From an uncultured Clostridia bacterium (GTDB lineage: Bacteria; Bacillota; Clostridia; Oscillospirales; Oscillospiraceae), in assembly GCA_946184215.1 (NCBI GenBank), contig CAMHER010000038.1, forward strand, positions 1 through 13,368: a stretch of DNA of 13,368 bases, written 5' to 3'. The notes beneath the pieces were generated by a model, which saw nothing but the letters and a program-made list of their open reading frames with translations, searched no databases and was not told the DNA's origin. The translations under genes and the position numbers were made by a program. Within the stretch, counting starts at the first letter, position 1, and every line of letters begins with the position of its first letter. Positions 1 to 6,320 of the stretch are shown here, one piece after another.

Positions 1-499
1 CGCCGGCATCCTCGTGCCGCTCAACGCCCTGATGGTGCCCTACTTCGTCATCATCAACAAGCTGGGGCTGATCAACACCTACGGCGGTATGATCCTGCTG
101 TACTGCGCGATCGGCATCCCGATGTCCACGTTCCTGATCCGCGGACTGATGGACTCGATCCCGATGGAGCTGGAGGAGGCCGCCTACATCGACGGCTGCG
201 GCTTCTTCGGCCGGTTCTTCCACATCATCCTGCCGCTGAGCCGCACGGGCATCGTAACCGCCGCGACCTTCCAGTTCCTGACCTGCTGGAACGAGTTCGT
301 GTTTGCCAATCTTCTTGTTTCGTCCGAAAAGCTGCGGACGATCCAGGTCGGCATCCGCTACTTCACGAACCAGTTCTCGACGGACTATGTTTCGATGTAC
401 GCGGCGATCATGATTTCGATCATCCCGTCGATCATCGGCTATGTGCTCTTCCAGGAGCAGATCATCGCCGGTATGACCAGCGGCGCCGTCAAGGGATAA
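1..499 (+). CDS. Sugar ABC transporter permease, MalG-type (CUT1), 5'-truncated by window edge
   Basis: This is the membrane-spanning subunit of a binding-protein-dependent carbohydrate ABC importer, acting in the cytoplasmic membrane with a partner permease, a solute-binding protein and an ATPase, none of which is in the window. The reading frame is open from base 2, so the gene starts upstream; the GTG at 14 is internal. Visible features are hydrophobic segments near the start (VPYFVIINKLGLI) and around GGMILLYCAIGIPM. The diagnostic EAA loop follows at about bases 164-236 (ELEEAAYIDGCG, then HIILPL), which contacts the ATPase. A final TM segment (IMISIIPSIIGYVLF) precedes an end in GAVKG, a C-terminus typical of MalG-like CUT1 permeases. 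The transported sugar cannot be told from this fragment. The terminator 15 bases downstream suggests it is the last gene of its operon. Confidence 0.93.
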   Translation, partial: AGILVPLNALMVPYFVIINKLGLINTYGGMILLYCAIGIPMSTFLIRGLMDSIPMELEEAAYIDGCGFFGRFFHIILPLSRTGIVTAATFQFLTCWNEFVFANLLVSSEKLRTIQVGIRYFTNQFSTDYVSMYAAIMISIIPSIIGYVLFQEQIIAGMTSGAVKG

Positions 500-513
500 G
501 CTTGACAGGCAAT

Positions 514-548
514 AAAAAAACAGGCTCTTTCAAAGAGCCTGTTTTTTT
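514..548. terminator. Bidirectional intrinsic terminator between convergent genes
   Basis: Seven A, the arm CAGGCTCTTT, a central C, the arm AAAGAGCCTG and seven T form a perfect 17+1+17 inverted repeat. On either strand it reads as a GC-containing hairpin followed by a T tract. It sits between the stop of the plus-strand sugar permease (499) and the stop of the minus-strand exporter permease (560), so it should end both transcripts. Confidence 0.93.
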
Positions 549-559
549 GTTGCTGTTTT

Positions 560-2158
560 TTACAGTTCCATGAAGTCGTTTCCGCCGCGGCGGCGCAGAC
601 GGAGATAGAGGATAAGACACCCGATACCCGTGATCGCCGCAAAGACCCAGAGATAGACGGCTGCGCCGAAGGGCGGCGTCAGCAGCAGATAGAGCGCGGC
701 CAGCAAAACGGAATAGCCCCAGCCGCCCAGGAGCGCGACCGTGACGGGCATGCTCTGCTTGATCGGCGCGAGCTCATTGGTCCACGAGAGGTTTGCGTGC
801 TTCAGATCAAGCGTCAGAGACAGCAGCGCGAAGAAGAGCGTAAAAAGCTGCGGCAGCGCGAGCAGCGCGAGCGACAGGGCAAGGGGCGCCTTTATGACAA
901 AGACGGTGCAGAGTGAAGCAAAGAGCAGCGCGGGCAGCGTAAGCAGAAGCTGGACGCGCAGCTTGGCACGCAGGATCTGCCAGGGGTCTACGGGAAGCGA
1001 CTGGGGGATCCAGATGTTCTTCCCCTCCAGTGAGACCGAAGGGGCGGCGCAGTCGTTCATCGAACAGGCCATGCACAGCGCCGTGCAGAGGAGCACCGCA
1101 ACGGGGTCAATCCCACCGAAGACGGAGAAGAGTACCTCGGCCACGGCGGAGCCTTTGACGAGGAGCGCGACGCCGAGGATCGGAATCAGCAGCGTGCCGA
1201 GCGCACAGTTGAGCATGTAATTGGCGTTCGACGTGAGCTTGGCAAACTCCTTGGCGAGCAGGGCCGAGGGGACGCTGCGCTGCTCTGCCCGGCGGGCGGT
1301 GTATTTGATCTTTTCGCCCGAACCCGTCGCGGTGGCAAGCGTGAGGAAGCTGCGGCCGAGAAGGCGCCACATCAAAAGGAAGCACAGCGCGACAAAAGCC
1401 GTGCTTGCGGCCATGCCAAGCCAGTTTCCCTCAGCCGCGCTGCCGAAGAGATAGAGCCCATAGGCTTTTTCCCGGATCGCCGGGCCGTAGACAGCGATGT
1501 TGGCGATGAGATCCTGTATGAGATTCATCGCCTTGAAGTAGGCAAAGTAGTAAACGCCGATGCCCAGGAGAGCGACAAAGACCGTGACGATGCTCTTGTT
1601 CTTAAGCCGGGTGCTGAGCTTTGCCACGACCCAGCCGAGCAGGCACGAGAGCGTCAGCACGAACACAGACAGCAGGATCAAAAACACGACACAGCCGATC
1701 AGCGCCGGGACCGAGAAGGGGACCGTAATGAGATAGACGATGATGGCCGGGACGATGACGACCGCGGCGTACATCAGCCCCATCAGATACACGCCCATCA
1801 GCCGGGCAAGCATGATCGCGCTGACGGGGATCGGCAGAGAGAGCAGCAGATCGTTGTCTTTGGCGAGGTAGAGCCCCGTGTAAGTGGAAAAGACGCTGCC
1901 GAAGATGCCGAGCAGGATCGCGATCACGCCCATGATGGCAAAGTAGAGCCAGCCGGCCCCGGCCTCATACAGCGGCGCGCAGAGGGAGGAGGCCGTGGCG
2001 GCGAAGGTGCCGCCGAGCAGGACCGCCATGATCAGAACGAAGAAAATGAAATACCCGACGGTGCCCGCCTTTGAGCGGGCTTTATTTTTCTTCGTGTCGT
2101 AGAAGTAGTTGCGGAAGATCTCCGCAAACTGCTTTTTCAGAAGCGTTTTGACCATCAT
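560..2158 (-). CDS. ABC-2-type exporter permease, multi-spanning (532 aa)
   Basis: Predicted membrane component of the exporter whose ATPase is encoded immediately upstream. The protein begins with a basic, aromatic cytoplasmic segment (LKKQFAEIFRNYFYDTKKNKARSK) and then has about twelve hydrophobic stretches. A conserved-looking motif KDNDLLLSLPIPVSAIMLARL lies between TM pairs, a feature of the large clostridial ABC-2-like permeases, and a second similar half begins near LLAKEFAKLTSNANYMLN. The length, about 530 residues, fits that family rather than short 250-aa ABC-2 permeases. The start ATG overlaps the ATPase stop as ATGA (2155-2158), implying translational coupling; a second ATG follows directly and could be the start instead. 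It is the last gene of the XRE-controlled operon and is followed by a terminator. The substrate is unknown; candidates from context are antimicrobial peptides, lipids or drugs. Confidence 0.88.
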   Translation of the reverse strand: MMVKTLLKKQFAEIFRNYFYDTKKNKARSKAGTVGYFIFFVLIMAVLLGGTFAATASSLCAPLYEAGAGWLYFAIMGVIAILLGIFGSVFSTYTGLYLAKDNDLLLSLPIPVSAIMLARLMGVYLMGLMYAAVVIVPAIIVYLITVPFSVPALIGCVVFLILLSVFVLTLSCLLGWVVAKLSTRLKNKSIVTVFVALLGIGVYYFAYFKAMNLIQDLIANIAVYGPAIREKAYGLYLFGSAAEGNWLGMAASTAFVALCFLLMWRLLGRSFLTLATATGSGEKIKYTARRAEQRSVPSALLAKEFAKLTSNANYMLNCALGTLLIPILGVALLVKGSAVAEVLFSVFGGIDPVAVLLCTALCMACSMNDCAAPSVSLEGKNIWIPQSLPVDPWQILRAKLRVQLLLTLPALLFASLCTVFVIKAPLALSLALLALPQLFTLFFALLSLTLDLKHANLSWTNELAPIKQSMPVTVALLGGWGYSVLLAALYLLLTPPFGAAVYLWVFAAITGIGCLILYLRLRRRGGNDFMEL

Positions 2159-2862
2159 TCCGCCTCCAGCTCCAAAAAGACCTCTTCAAGCGATTCGTCT
2201 CCCTTGACCTCTTCCATCGTGCCGGAGCGGATCAGTCTGCCCTGCTTGATGATCGCAACCTTGTCGCAGAGCTTTTCTGCAACCTCCAGCACGTGGGTCG
2301 AGAAGAAGATCGCGCCGCCTTTGTCGCAGTGCTCGCGCATCATGCCCTTGAGCAGGAACGAGGCCTTGGGATCGAGCCCGACAAAGGGCTCATCCATCAG
2401 GATCAGCTTCGGCTCGTGCAGCCAGGCGGAGATGATCGCGAGCTTCTGCTTCATGCCGTGAGAATAGGCCGAGATGGGCTGGGCCAGGTCGGCGGTGAGC
2501 TCAAAGCGCGCGGCATAGTCCGCGATGCGCGCGCTTCGCACATCAGAGGGAACGCCGAAGATGTCCGCGATGAAGTTTAAGTACTTGATGCCGGACATAA
2601 ACTCGTAGAGATCGGGATTGTCCGGGATATAGGCGATCTGGCGCTTGCAGGCGAGGGGATCGGAGCGGAGCGGGATGCCGGCGATCGTGATCTCGCCGGA
2701 ATCGAAGCTCTGGATGCCCACGACGGAGCGCAGCGTCGTGGTCTTGCCAGCGCCGTTGTGGCCGATAAAGCCGTAGATCTCGCCCGGGGCGATGTGCAGA
2801 CTTAAGTCGTCAACGGCGACCTTGTCGCCGAAGGTCTTGGTCAGATGTTCGATACGAAGCAT
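2155..2862 (-). CDS. ABC transporter ATP-binding protein (exporter type, EcsA/YtrB-like)
   Basis: Cytoplasmic ATPase that would power the ABC-2 permease encoded just downstream. Walker A is GHNGAGKT at residues 34-41. A Q-loop region reads AYIPDNPDLYEF, with Asp where canonical ATPases have Gln, as is common in this subfamily. The signature is the SHGMKQ variant of LSGGQ (about 134-139), followed by Walker B with the catalytic Glu (LILMDEP, about 153-159), the D-loop GLDP and the H-loop STHVLEVAE. The length of 235 residues is normal for the family. The start is supported by AGGAGG at 2871-2876, eight bases before the ATG. The 20-base gap to the preceding membrane-protein gene and the 4-base overlap with the permease gene place it third in a four-gene operon. 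Confidence 0.96.
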   Translation of the reverse strand: MLRIEHLTKTFGDKVAVDDLSLHIAPGEIYGFIGHNGAGKTTTLRSVVGIQSFDSGEITIAGIPLRSDPLACKRQIAYIPDNPDLYEFMSGIKYLNFIADIFGVPSDVRSARIADYAARFELTADLAQPISAYSHGMKQKLAIISAWLHEPKLILMDEPFVGLDPKASFLLKGMMREHCDKGGAIFFSTHVLEVAEKLCDKVAIIKQGRLIRSGTMEEVKGDESLEEVFLELEAE

Positions 2863-2882
2863 GGCGGGGTCCTCCTGTATGG

Positions 2883-3284
2883 TCAGTATTTTTTCTTTAA
2901 CACGAGATATGAGAGCCAGTAGAGAAGTACAAGCAGGCTTACGCCGGTACCGCAGAGGGTGCTGAGCTCCTGTCTGCCGAGGATCTGAAAAACGATCGTC
3001 ATCACACCGCCGATGAGCACAAAGCCGGTGCTGGCCCAGACCCAGGCGCGCGAACGAATAAACTGGTTGCGCTCGTCCGCGGCCTCGGTATCTGTCCGCT
3101 CACGGTATTCCGCATCCATGCGGTAGCGCAGGCCGAGGAAAAGCTGTACCGCGCCGACAGCGATGAGCGCGCCGCCCATGCCGAGCCAGATACTGTCTCC
3201 GTCCATGAGTCTGACCGTGATGAGCAGCACCGCGCCGATCACGATCTCTGCGGCGGAGTGTATCATTCGTCTTCTGTTGTTCAT
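2883..3284 (-). CDS. Four-TM membrane protein linked to XRE regulator (DUF2178/DUF6442-like, 133 aa)
   Basis: Small integral membrane protein of unknown biochemical role. Four hydrophobic segments are visible, at about residues 11-27, 32-51, 82-104 and 108-128. A charged central loop contains DTEAADERNQFIRSRA; a DER...I...A motif of this type just before a TM helix recalls the DUF2178/DUF6442 group of Firmicute membrane proteins, which are often encoded beside small XRE regulators. The family assignment is from memory of that motif and is tentative. The start ATG overlaps the XRE stop as ATGA (3281-3284), so the two are translationally coupled. The coupling suggests the protein senses or modulates at the membrane for the regulator or the exporter; this is inference. 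Confidence 0.82.
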   Translation of the reverse strand: MNNRRRMIHSAAEIVIGAVLLITVRLMDGDSIWLGMGGALIAVGAVQLFLGLRYRMDAEYRERTDTEAADERNQFIRSRAWVWASTGFVLIGGVMTIVFQILGRQELSTLCGTGVSLLVLLYWLSYLVLKKKY

Positions 3285-3490
3285 CTTTCATCCTCGCTTT
3301 CCTCAAAGAGAAAAACCTCTTCGATCGTCATGGAGAAATACCGCGCGATCTTGTAGGCCAGAAAGATCGAGGGATTGTATCGCCCGGTTTCCAGCGAGCT
3401 GATCGTCTGGCGCGAGACGCCCATGGCTTTCGCAAATTCCTCCTGCCGGATGCCGCGCATCCGGCGGATCTCTTCGATCCGGTTCTTCAT
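3281..3490 (-). CDS. XRE-family HTH transcriptional regulator (69 aa)
   Basis: Compact lambda-Cro/C1-type helix-turn-helix protein made of little more than the DNA-binding fold. The HTH spans IRQEEFAKAMGVSRQTISSLETGRYNPSIFLAYKIA, given here in pieces: helix 2 QEEFAKAMGV, recognition helix SRQTISSLETG, then the conserved NPS turn. The C-terminal piece SMTIEEVFLFEE is typical of stand-alone YozG-like regulators. A GTG at 3502 would add four residues, but ATG at 3490 is preferred because homologues usually begin MKNRI-like and the only purine-rich stretch (AGAAAG on the minus strand, about 3503-3508) would touch the GTG. It is the first gene of the operon and lies directly downstream of two copies of an 18-bp palindrome, so it very probably represses its own operon. 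Confidence 0.95.
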   Translation of the reverse strand: MKNRIEEIRRMRGIRQEEFAKAMGVSRQTISSLETGRYNPSIFLAYKIARYFSMTIEEVFLFEESEDER

Positions 3491-3506
3491 CACATCACAC
3501 ACTTTC

Positions 3507-3524
3507 TGTAAAGTTCACTTTACA
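3507..3524. promoter_or_regulatory. Operator O1 of the XRE operon (18-bp palindrome)
   Basis: TGTAAAGTTCACTTTACA has perfect 8-bp arms (TGTAAAGT / ACTTTACA) around a TC centre. It lies just downstream of the predicted -10 and covers the expected transcription start (about 3523) of the minus-strand XRE operon. Size and symmetry fit binding of a small Cro-like dimer. Confidence 0.8.
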
Positions 3525-3529
3525 TCTGC

Positions 3530-3558
3530 AGGATAGCATACAGTACAGTATATGTCAA
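3530..3558 (-). promoter_or_regulatory. Promoter of the XRE-ABC exporter operon
   Basis: On the minus strand a consensus -35 TTGACA (3558-3553) and a -10 TATCCT (3535-3530) are separated by exactly 17 bases. It reads toward the XRE gene and would give a 5' leader of roughly 30 bases. Confidence 0.8.
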
Positions 3559-3570
3559 GCAAACTTTACA
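3553..3570. promoter_or_regulatory. Operator O2 of the XRE operon (imperfect 18-bp palindrome)
   Basis: TGTCAAGCAAACTTTACA has the same length and the same outer half-site (ACTTTACA) as O1; the other arm matches at six of eight positions. It begins 46 bp from the start of O1 and overlaps the -35 hexamer of the promoter, so occupancy should block RNA polymerase. Confidence 0.65.
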
Positions 3571-3607
3571 TAATCGTGAAAAAATTATCGAGAAAAGCGG
3601 GACAAGA

Positions 3608-3636
3608 GCGGGCCGCGCCGCGATGGGACGACCCGC
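3608..3636 (-). terminator. Possible weak terminator after the SPFH operon
   Basis: The arms cgacccgc (3629-3636) and gcgggccg (3608-3615) can form an 8-bp GC-rich stem with one G-U pair eight bases after the DUF1648 stop. The T tract that follows on the minus strand is poor (TCTTGT), so termination may be incomplete and the operon may read into the XRE promoter region. Confidence 0.35.
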
Positions 3637-3643
3637 AAAGAGA

Positions 3644-4108
3644 CTATTTGCGGAAGGTCTCGACGAGCACGACGACGATCGGAACGCCGATGAGGACAAA
3701 ATAGATCGGCGTCGCGGCTGGGTGGAGCGGAGAGAGGCGCACGGAGCAGAGGAGCGTGTAGGCCATGAACGCCTCGGACGAGAGGAGCATCAGGCTCATC
3801 ATCGTGCGCGTCGCGCGGATCAGGCGCGGCAGCTTATAGGCCGGGACGCCCTGGGTGTTGTTCCAGACCTGGGGGAAAAACTGGATCGGCCCGAGGATGA
3901 CGAGGAGAATAAAACCGATGACCATCGGCGCCGAGACCGCGCCGACTTTGCCCGACCAGCCGTCGATCTCGCCGGCGAAATTGTAGTGACTCGGCAGCAG
4001 GTCGGGCAGCTGTGGAAGCTTGACGCAGCCGTAGATCAGTGTGAAGAGAAAGCACAGCACGCTCACTCCGAGCAGAATATAGTCGATCAGGCGCGGCTTG
4101 GTCTTCAT
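3644..4108 (-). CDS. DUF1648-domain membrane protein (154 aa)
   Basis: Small integral membrane protein with about four hydrophobic segments: one near residues 8-26, two in the middle and one near the C-terminus. After the first TM it shows the DUF1648 hallmark, a Leu-Pro then HYNFAGEIDGWSGK segment (consensus LP.H.N..G..D.W..K). DUF1648 occurs in SdpI-like immunity proteins and in many membrane proteins of unknown role; SdpI is longer, so equating the two is not justified. The open frame extends to 4267, but the ATG at 4108 is chosen because it overlaps the YhfC stop as ATGA (4105-4108) and has AGGAGG seven to twelve bases upstream (minus strand). It is the last gene of the SPFH operon. Confidence 0.88.
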   Translation of the reverse strand: MKTKPRLIDYILLGVSVLCFLFTLIYGCVKLPQLPDLLPSHYNFAGEIDGWSGKVGAVSAPMVIGFILLVILGPIQFFPQVWNNTQGVPAYKLPRLIRATRTMMSLMLLSSEAFMAYTLLCSVRLSPLHPAATPIYFVLIGVPIVVVLVETFRK

Positions 4109-4908
4109 GCGGCTTCCTCCTCGCGCGGCGGCAGGGGAGCGAGCTTTGCCGTCAGCAGGACCACGAGAAGTACAAAGACCGTGCAGAAGGCCTCGGCCGG
4201 GATAAGGCCGATGCTGCGGTTGATCAGAACCAGGATCGCGTCGAGGGCGAAGTGCAGCACATAGCACAGCACGACCAGACCGGCCTTTTTCTCCCGCAGG
4301 CCGCGGAAGAGGATCAGCGACAGGCAGATATGGAGCACGAGCGCGAGGATGCGCTCGTAGCCGGCGAGAAAGAACAGGGAAGACGGCCCGGTGAGCGTGC
4401 GCAGCTGCTCGAGCGCGGAATCATACTGAACCCCGGAGAGGGGGGCGAGCAGCGACTCGACCTGTCCGGCGTTGATCATCGCGGCGAGGGAGAGGTTGCT
4501 GATCTGCGAGATCACGCCCACAAAGATCGCCTCGATCCCGCCGTGGCCCGCGCCGTACATATAGGCGTTCGGCACGTCGTTTTGGCGGCGCAGAAAGGTT
4601 TTGGCGGCAAAGATGCGGCCGGTCTCTTCAAAGATCGCCGCGGCGGCTCCACCATAGAGCGCATAGAGCAACATGTTGCCAAAAATCTTCTGCCCGACGG
4701 GCGTTGTAAGCAGGAGATTGTGCAGCAGGCTTTCCAGCACGAGGGCGAAGAGGATAAACACGCCCACGCCGACGAAAAAGCTGCTGACCGGGGCGCGAAA
4801 GCGCTTGCGGCCGTAGACGAAGGCCGCAATCACGGCGGCAAGGGAGAGCAGCATGCTCACGCCCATGCCGGCCATGGAGAGCGCCGATACCTGTGTGATT
4901 GCGTCCAT
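4105..4908 (-). CDS. YhfC-family intramembrane metalloprotease (267 aa)
   Basis: Polytopic membrane protein matching the YhfC group, predicted intramembrane metalloproteases related to the CPBP/Abi clan. Hydrophobic segments run through most of the chain. Candidate metal-binding and catalytic residues lie in or next to helices: E94-E95 with R98 (FEETGR), H122 and E126 (GHGGIEA), E185-R186 with H193 (YERILALVLH), and H219 with D223 (LHFALDA). This is the order expected for the family, so the active site looks complete. The start is set to ATG 4908 because AGGAGG lies at 4916-4921, seven bases upstream; the open frame continues to 4935 without a ribosome binding site. It lies 13 bases after the ribbon-helix-helix gene and overlaps the DUF1648 gene by four. 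The protease substrate is unknown. Activity is known mainly by family prediction. Confidence 0.88.
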   Translation of the reverse strand: MDAITQVSALSMAGMGVSMLLSLAAVIAAFVYGRKRFRAPVSSFFVGVGVFILFALVLESLLHNLLLTTPVGQKIFGNMLLYALYGGAAAAIFEETGRIFAAKTFLRRQNDVPNAYMYGAGHGGIEAIFVGVISQISNLSLAAMINAGQVESLLAPLSGVQYDSALEQLRTLTGPSSLFFLAGYERILALVLHICLSLILFRGLREKKAGLVVLCYVLHFALDAILVLINRSIGLIPAEAFCTVFVLLVVLLTAKLAPLPPREEEAA

Positions 4909-4915
4909 AAGGGAG

Positions 4916-4921
4916 CCTCCT
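4916..4921 (-). promoter_or_regulatory. Ribosome binding site fixing the YhfC start
   Basis: AGGAGG on the minus strand, seven bases before ATG 4908. It decides between that start and an upstream in-frame ATG at 4935 that lies inside the preceding gene. Confidence 0.85.
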
Positions 4922-5125
4922 TCACGAAATGTCAAGCTCGGGCGGGACGTCGATCTCGTCCGAAACGTATTTGCCGTTCTTTTTCCGCTGACGCACGCAC
5001 TCGGTCAGCAGATATTCGATCTGCCCGTTGATCGAGCGAAAATCGTCCTCCGCCCAGGCGGCGATCGCGTCATAGAGCTTGGGCGACAGGCGCAGCGGCA
5101 CCTGCTTTTTTGCGTTGTCGGCCAT
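4922..5125 (-). CDS. Ribbon-helix-helix (Arc-like) DNA-binding protein, SPFH partner (67 aa)
   Basis: Very small protein with a ribbon-helix-helix pattern. A short strand, QVPLRLS, is followed by helix A (PKLYDAIAAWAEDDF), a turn with S-I-N-G, then helix B (QIEYLLTECVRQRKK) and an acidic tail (DEIDVPPELDIS). RHH proteins dimerise to form a two-stranded sheet that reads the DNA major groove. Small RHH proteins with the AEDDFRS.NGQIEYLL core are commonly encoded beside SPFH genes of this type; that statement is from memory. The start is one base after the SPFH stop (TGAGATG), so translation is probably coupled. It is the best local candidate to bind the palindrome in the operon promoter. An antitoxin role is possible in principle, but there is no adjacent toxin-like gene. 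Confidence 0.85.
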   Translation of the reverse strand: MADNAKKQVPLRLSPKLYDAIAAWAEDDFRSINGQIEYLLTECVRQRKKNGKYVSDEIDVPPELDIS

Positions 5126-5126
5126 C

Positions 5127-6167
5127 TCAGTACAGGCTGCCGGAGTTTACGACGGGCTGGGCGTCCTTGTTGCCGCAGAGCACGACAAGCAGATTCGAGA
5201 CCATCGCCGCCTTGCGCTCCTCGTCGAGCTGGACGGTGTTCTTCTCGCTCAGGCGCTCGAGCGCCATCTCCACCATGCCCACCGCGCCGTCGACGATCAT
5301 CTTGCGCGCGTCGATGATGGCGCTGGCCTGCTGGCGCTGCAGCATGACCGCCGCGATCTCCGGCGCGTAGGCAAGGTAGGTAATGCGGGCCTCGAGGATC
5401 TCCAGCCCCGCGCTCTCGACCTTCGACTGGATCTCGTCGCGGATGCGCTGCGCCACGGTCTCGGACGAGCCGCGCAGGCTGCCCTCGTCGGCGATGCCGT
5501 CGCCGGTGGTGTCCACGCCGGGGGCAACGTCGTAGGGATAGATGCGGACGATGTTGCGCAGCGCCGTGTCGCACTGGAGCGAGAGGTATTCCTTGTAGTT
5601 GTCCACGTTGAACACAGCCTTGGCCGTGTCCACGACGCGCCACATAACGGCGATGCCGATCTCAATGGGGTTACCGAGACAGTCGTTTATCTTCTGGCGC
5701 GAGTTTGAGAGCGTCATGATCTTCAGCGAGATCTTTTTGCCGTTCTCCGCCGCCTGGACGGCGGCCGCATTGGCAGTGTTGGCGTTTGTCAGCACGCCAA
5801 GAAGATTGTTCTGGCTGTTGTCCACATCGCCGCTCTGGCTGAGCTTGGTGGCTGCGGCGGGGTTGACGCCGGTGCAGAAGGGGTTGACGAAGTAGAAGCC
5901 CTCGCCCTTGAGCGTGCCGATGTATTTGCCGAAGAGCGTCAGCACGAGCGCCTCCTGCGGCTTTAAGACCTTCAGCCCGCAGAAGGGGATCCAGCCCACC
6001 AGCACCCAAATGATGCCGGGGATGAACAGCGCCAGACCGATCGTGCGGCCCTTGTCCAAATTGATCCCGCCGAAGACGATGCAGAGGATCGCCCCCACAT
6101 AAAGCAGGATGCACAGCAGCATGATGGCCATGCCGTTTTTCCTGGTATTGAGAATTTTTTCTTCCAT
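5127..6167 (-). CDS. SPFH/Band 7 (prohibitin-like) membrane protein (346 aa)
   Basis: Membrane-anchored scaffold protein of the stomatin/prohibitin/flotillin superfamily, which oligomerises on the membrane and organises proteases or lipid domains. Two N-terminal hydrophobic segments (about residues 14-34 and 42-63) are followed by the SPFH core: LKVLKPQEALVLTLFGKYIG, a GEGFYFVNPF turn, then EIGIAVMWRVVDTAKAVFNV and YLSLQCDTALRNIVR. A helical C-terminal part (AEIAAVMLQRQQ-like, then ASAIIDARKMIVDGAVGMVE) ends in NSGSLY. Oddities are an Asn/Ala/Gln-rich insert at about 97-150 and a TGDGIAD loop near 217-227. AAAGGAGA precedes the ATG at good spacing. It is the first gene of an operon with the RHH, YhfC and DUF1648 genes; an SPFH protein next to a membrane protease recalls HflK/C-FtsH and flotillin-NfeD pairings, though the protease here is of a different family. 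Confidence 0.95.
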   Translation of the reverse strand: MEEKILNTRKNGMAIMLLCILLYVGAILCIVFGGINLDKGRTIGLALFIPGIIWVLVGWIPFCGLKVLKPQEALVLTLFGKYIGTLKGEGFYFVNPFCTGVNPAAATKLSQSGDVDNSQNNLLGVLTNANTANAAAVQAAENGKKISLKIMTLSNSRQKINDCLGNPIEIGIAVMWRVVDTAKAVFNVDNYKEYLSLQCDTALRNIVRIYPYDVAPGVDTTGDGIADEGSLRGSSETVAQRIRDEIQSKVESAGLEILEARITYLAYAPEIAAVMLQRQQASAIIDARKMIVDGAVGMVEMALERLSEKNTVQLDEERKAAMVSNLLVVLCGNKDAQPVVNSGSLY

Positions 6168-6185
6168 TGGAAAAATCTCCTTTCC

Positions 6186-6208
6186 TGTGATATCAAAATG
6201 ATATCACA
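6186..6208. promoter_or_regulatory. Perfect palindrome over the SPFH operon promoter (candidate operator)
   Basis: Arms TGTGATATCA (6186-6195) and TGATATCACA (6199-6208) are perfect inverted repeats around AAA. The same bases also form two direct copies of the self-complementary box TGATATCA (6188-6195 and 6199-6206), 11 bp apart, about one helical turn. The site covers the predicted -10 and start point of the SPFH operon, so binding should repress. Spacing by one turn fits two dimers side by side, as ribbon-helix-helix regulators often bind. Confidence 0.8.
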
Positions 6209-6226
6209 ATGCTGTCATGCTGTCAA
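6198..6226 (-). promoter_or_regulatory. Promoter of the SPFH-RHH-YhfC-DUF1648 operon
   Basis: On the minus strand TTGACA (6226-6221) and TATCAT (6203-6198) are 17 bases apart. The -10 lies inside the palindrome at 6186-6208. The spacer includes two copies of GCTGTCA (plus-strand 6211-6217 and 6219-6225), eight bases apart; no role is evident. Confidence 0.8.
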
Positions 6227-6291
6227 GAAAAAAACAGTGCGTGCGCAATCGTTTTGACGGGCCCGAAAAAGCGACAAAAAAATATCAATTC

Positions 6292-6320
6292 TTGGAAACG
6301 GGGCATAGTTGTATTATAAT
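6292..6320 (+). promoter_or_regulatory. Promoter of the MMPL-GLUG operon
   Basis: TTGGAA (6292-6297) and a perfect TATAAT (6315-6320) are 17 bases apart on the plus strand, giving a start near 6327. That makes the GTG at 6329 essentially leaderless and supports ATG 6377 as the true start of the MMPL gene. Confidence 0.8.

Noticed and set aside
14..499. Complete 161-codon gene starting at GTG 14
   Set aside because: The frame is open to the window edge and the product lacks the N-terminal TM helices of a MalG-type permease, so it is the end of a longer gene.
3623..5031. Plus-strand open frames opposite the DUF1648 and YhfC genes
   Set aside because: They are very rich in Arg, Asp, Glu and His, have no hydrophobic core or ribosome binding site, and mirror well-supported minus-strand membrane-protein genes with ATGA overlaps.
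4922..5125. Antitoxin of a toxin-antitoxin pair (because of the ribbon-helix-helix fold)
   Set aside because: Both neighbours are membrane proteins (SPFH and YhfC) with no toxin-like features, and the operon position fits a regulator instead.
6258..6265. CGGGCCCG palindrome as a terminator or third operator
   Set aside because: Only eight bases are symmetric; the flanking T and A tracts do not pair directly with the core. It may be chance in GC-rich DNA.
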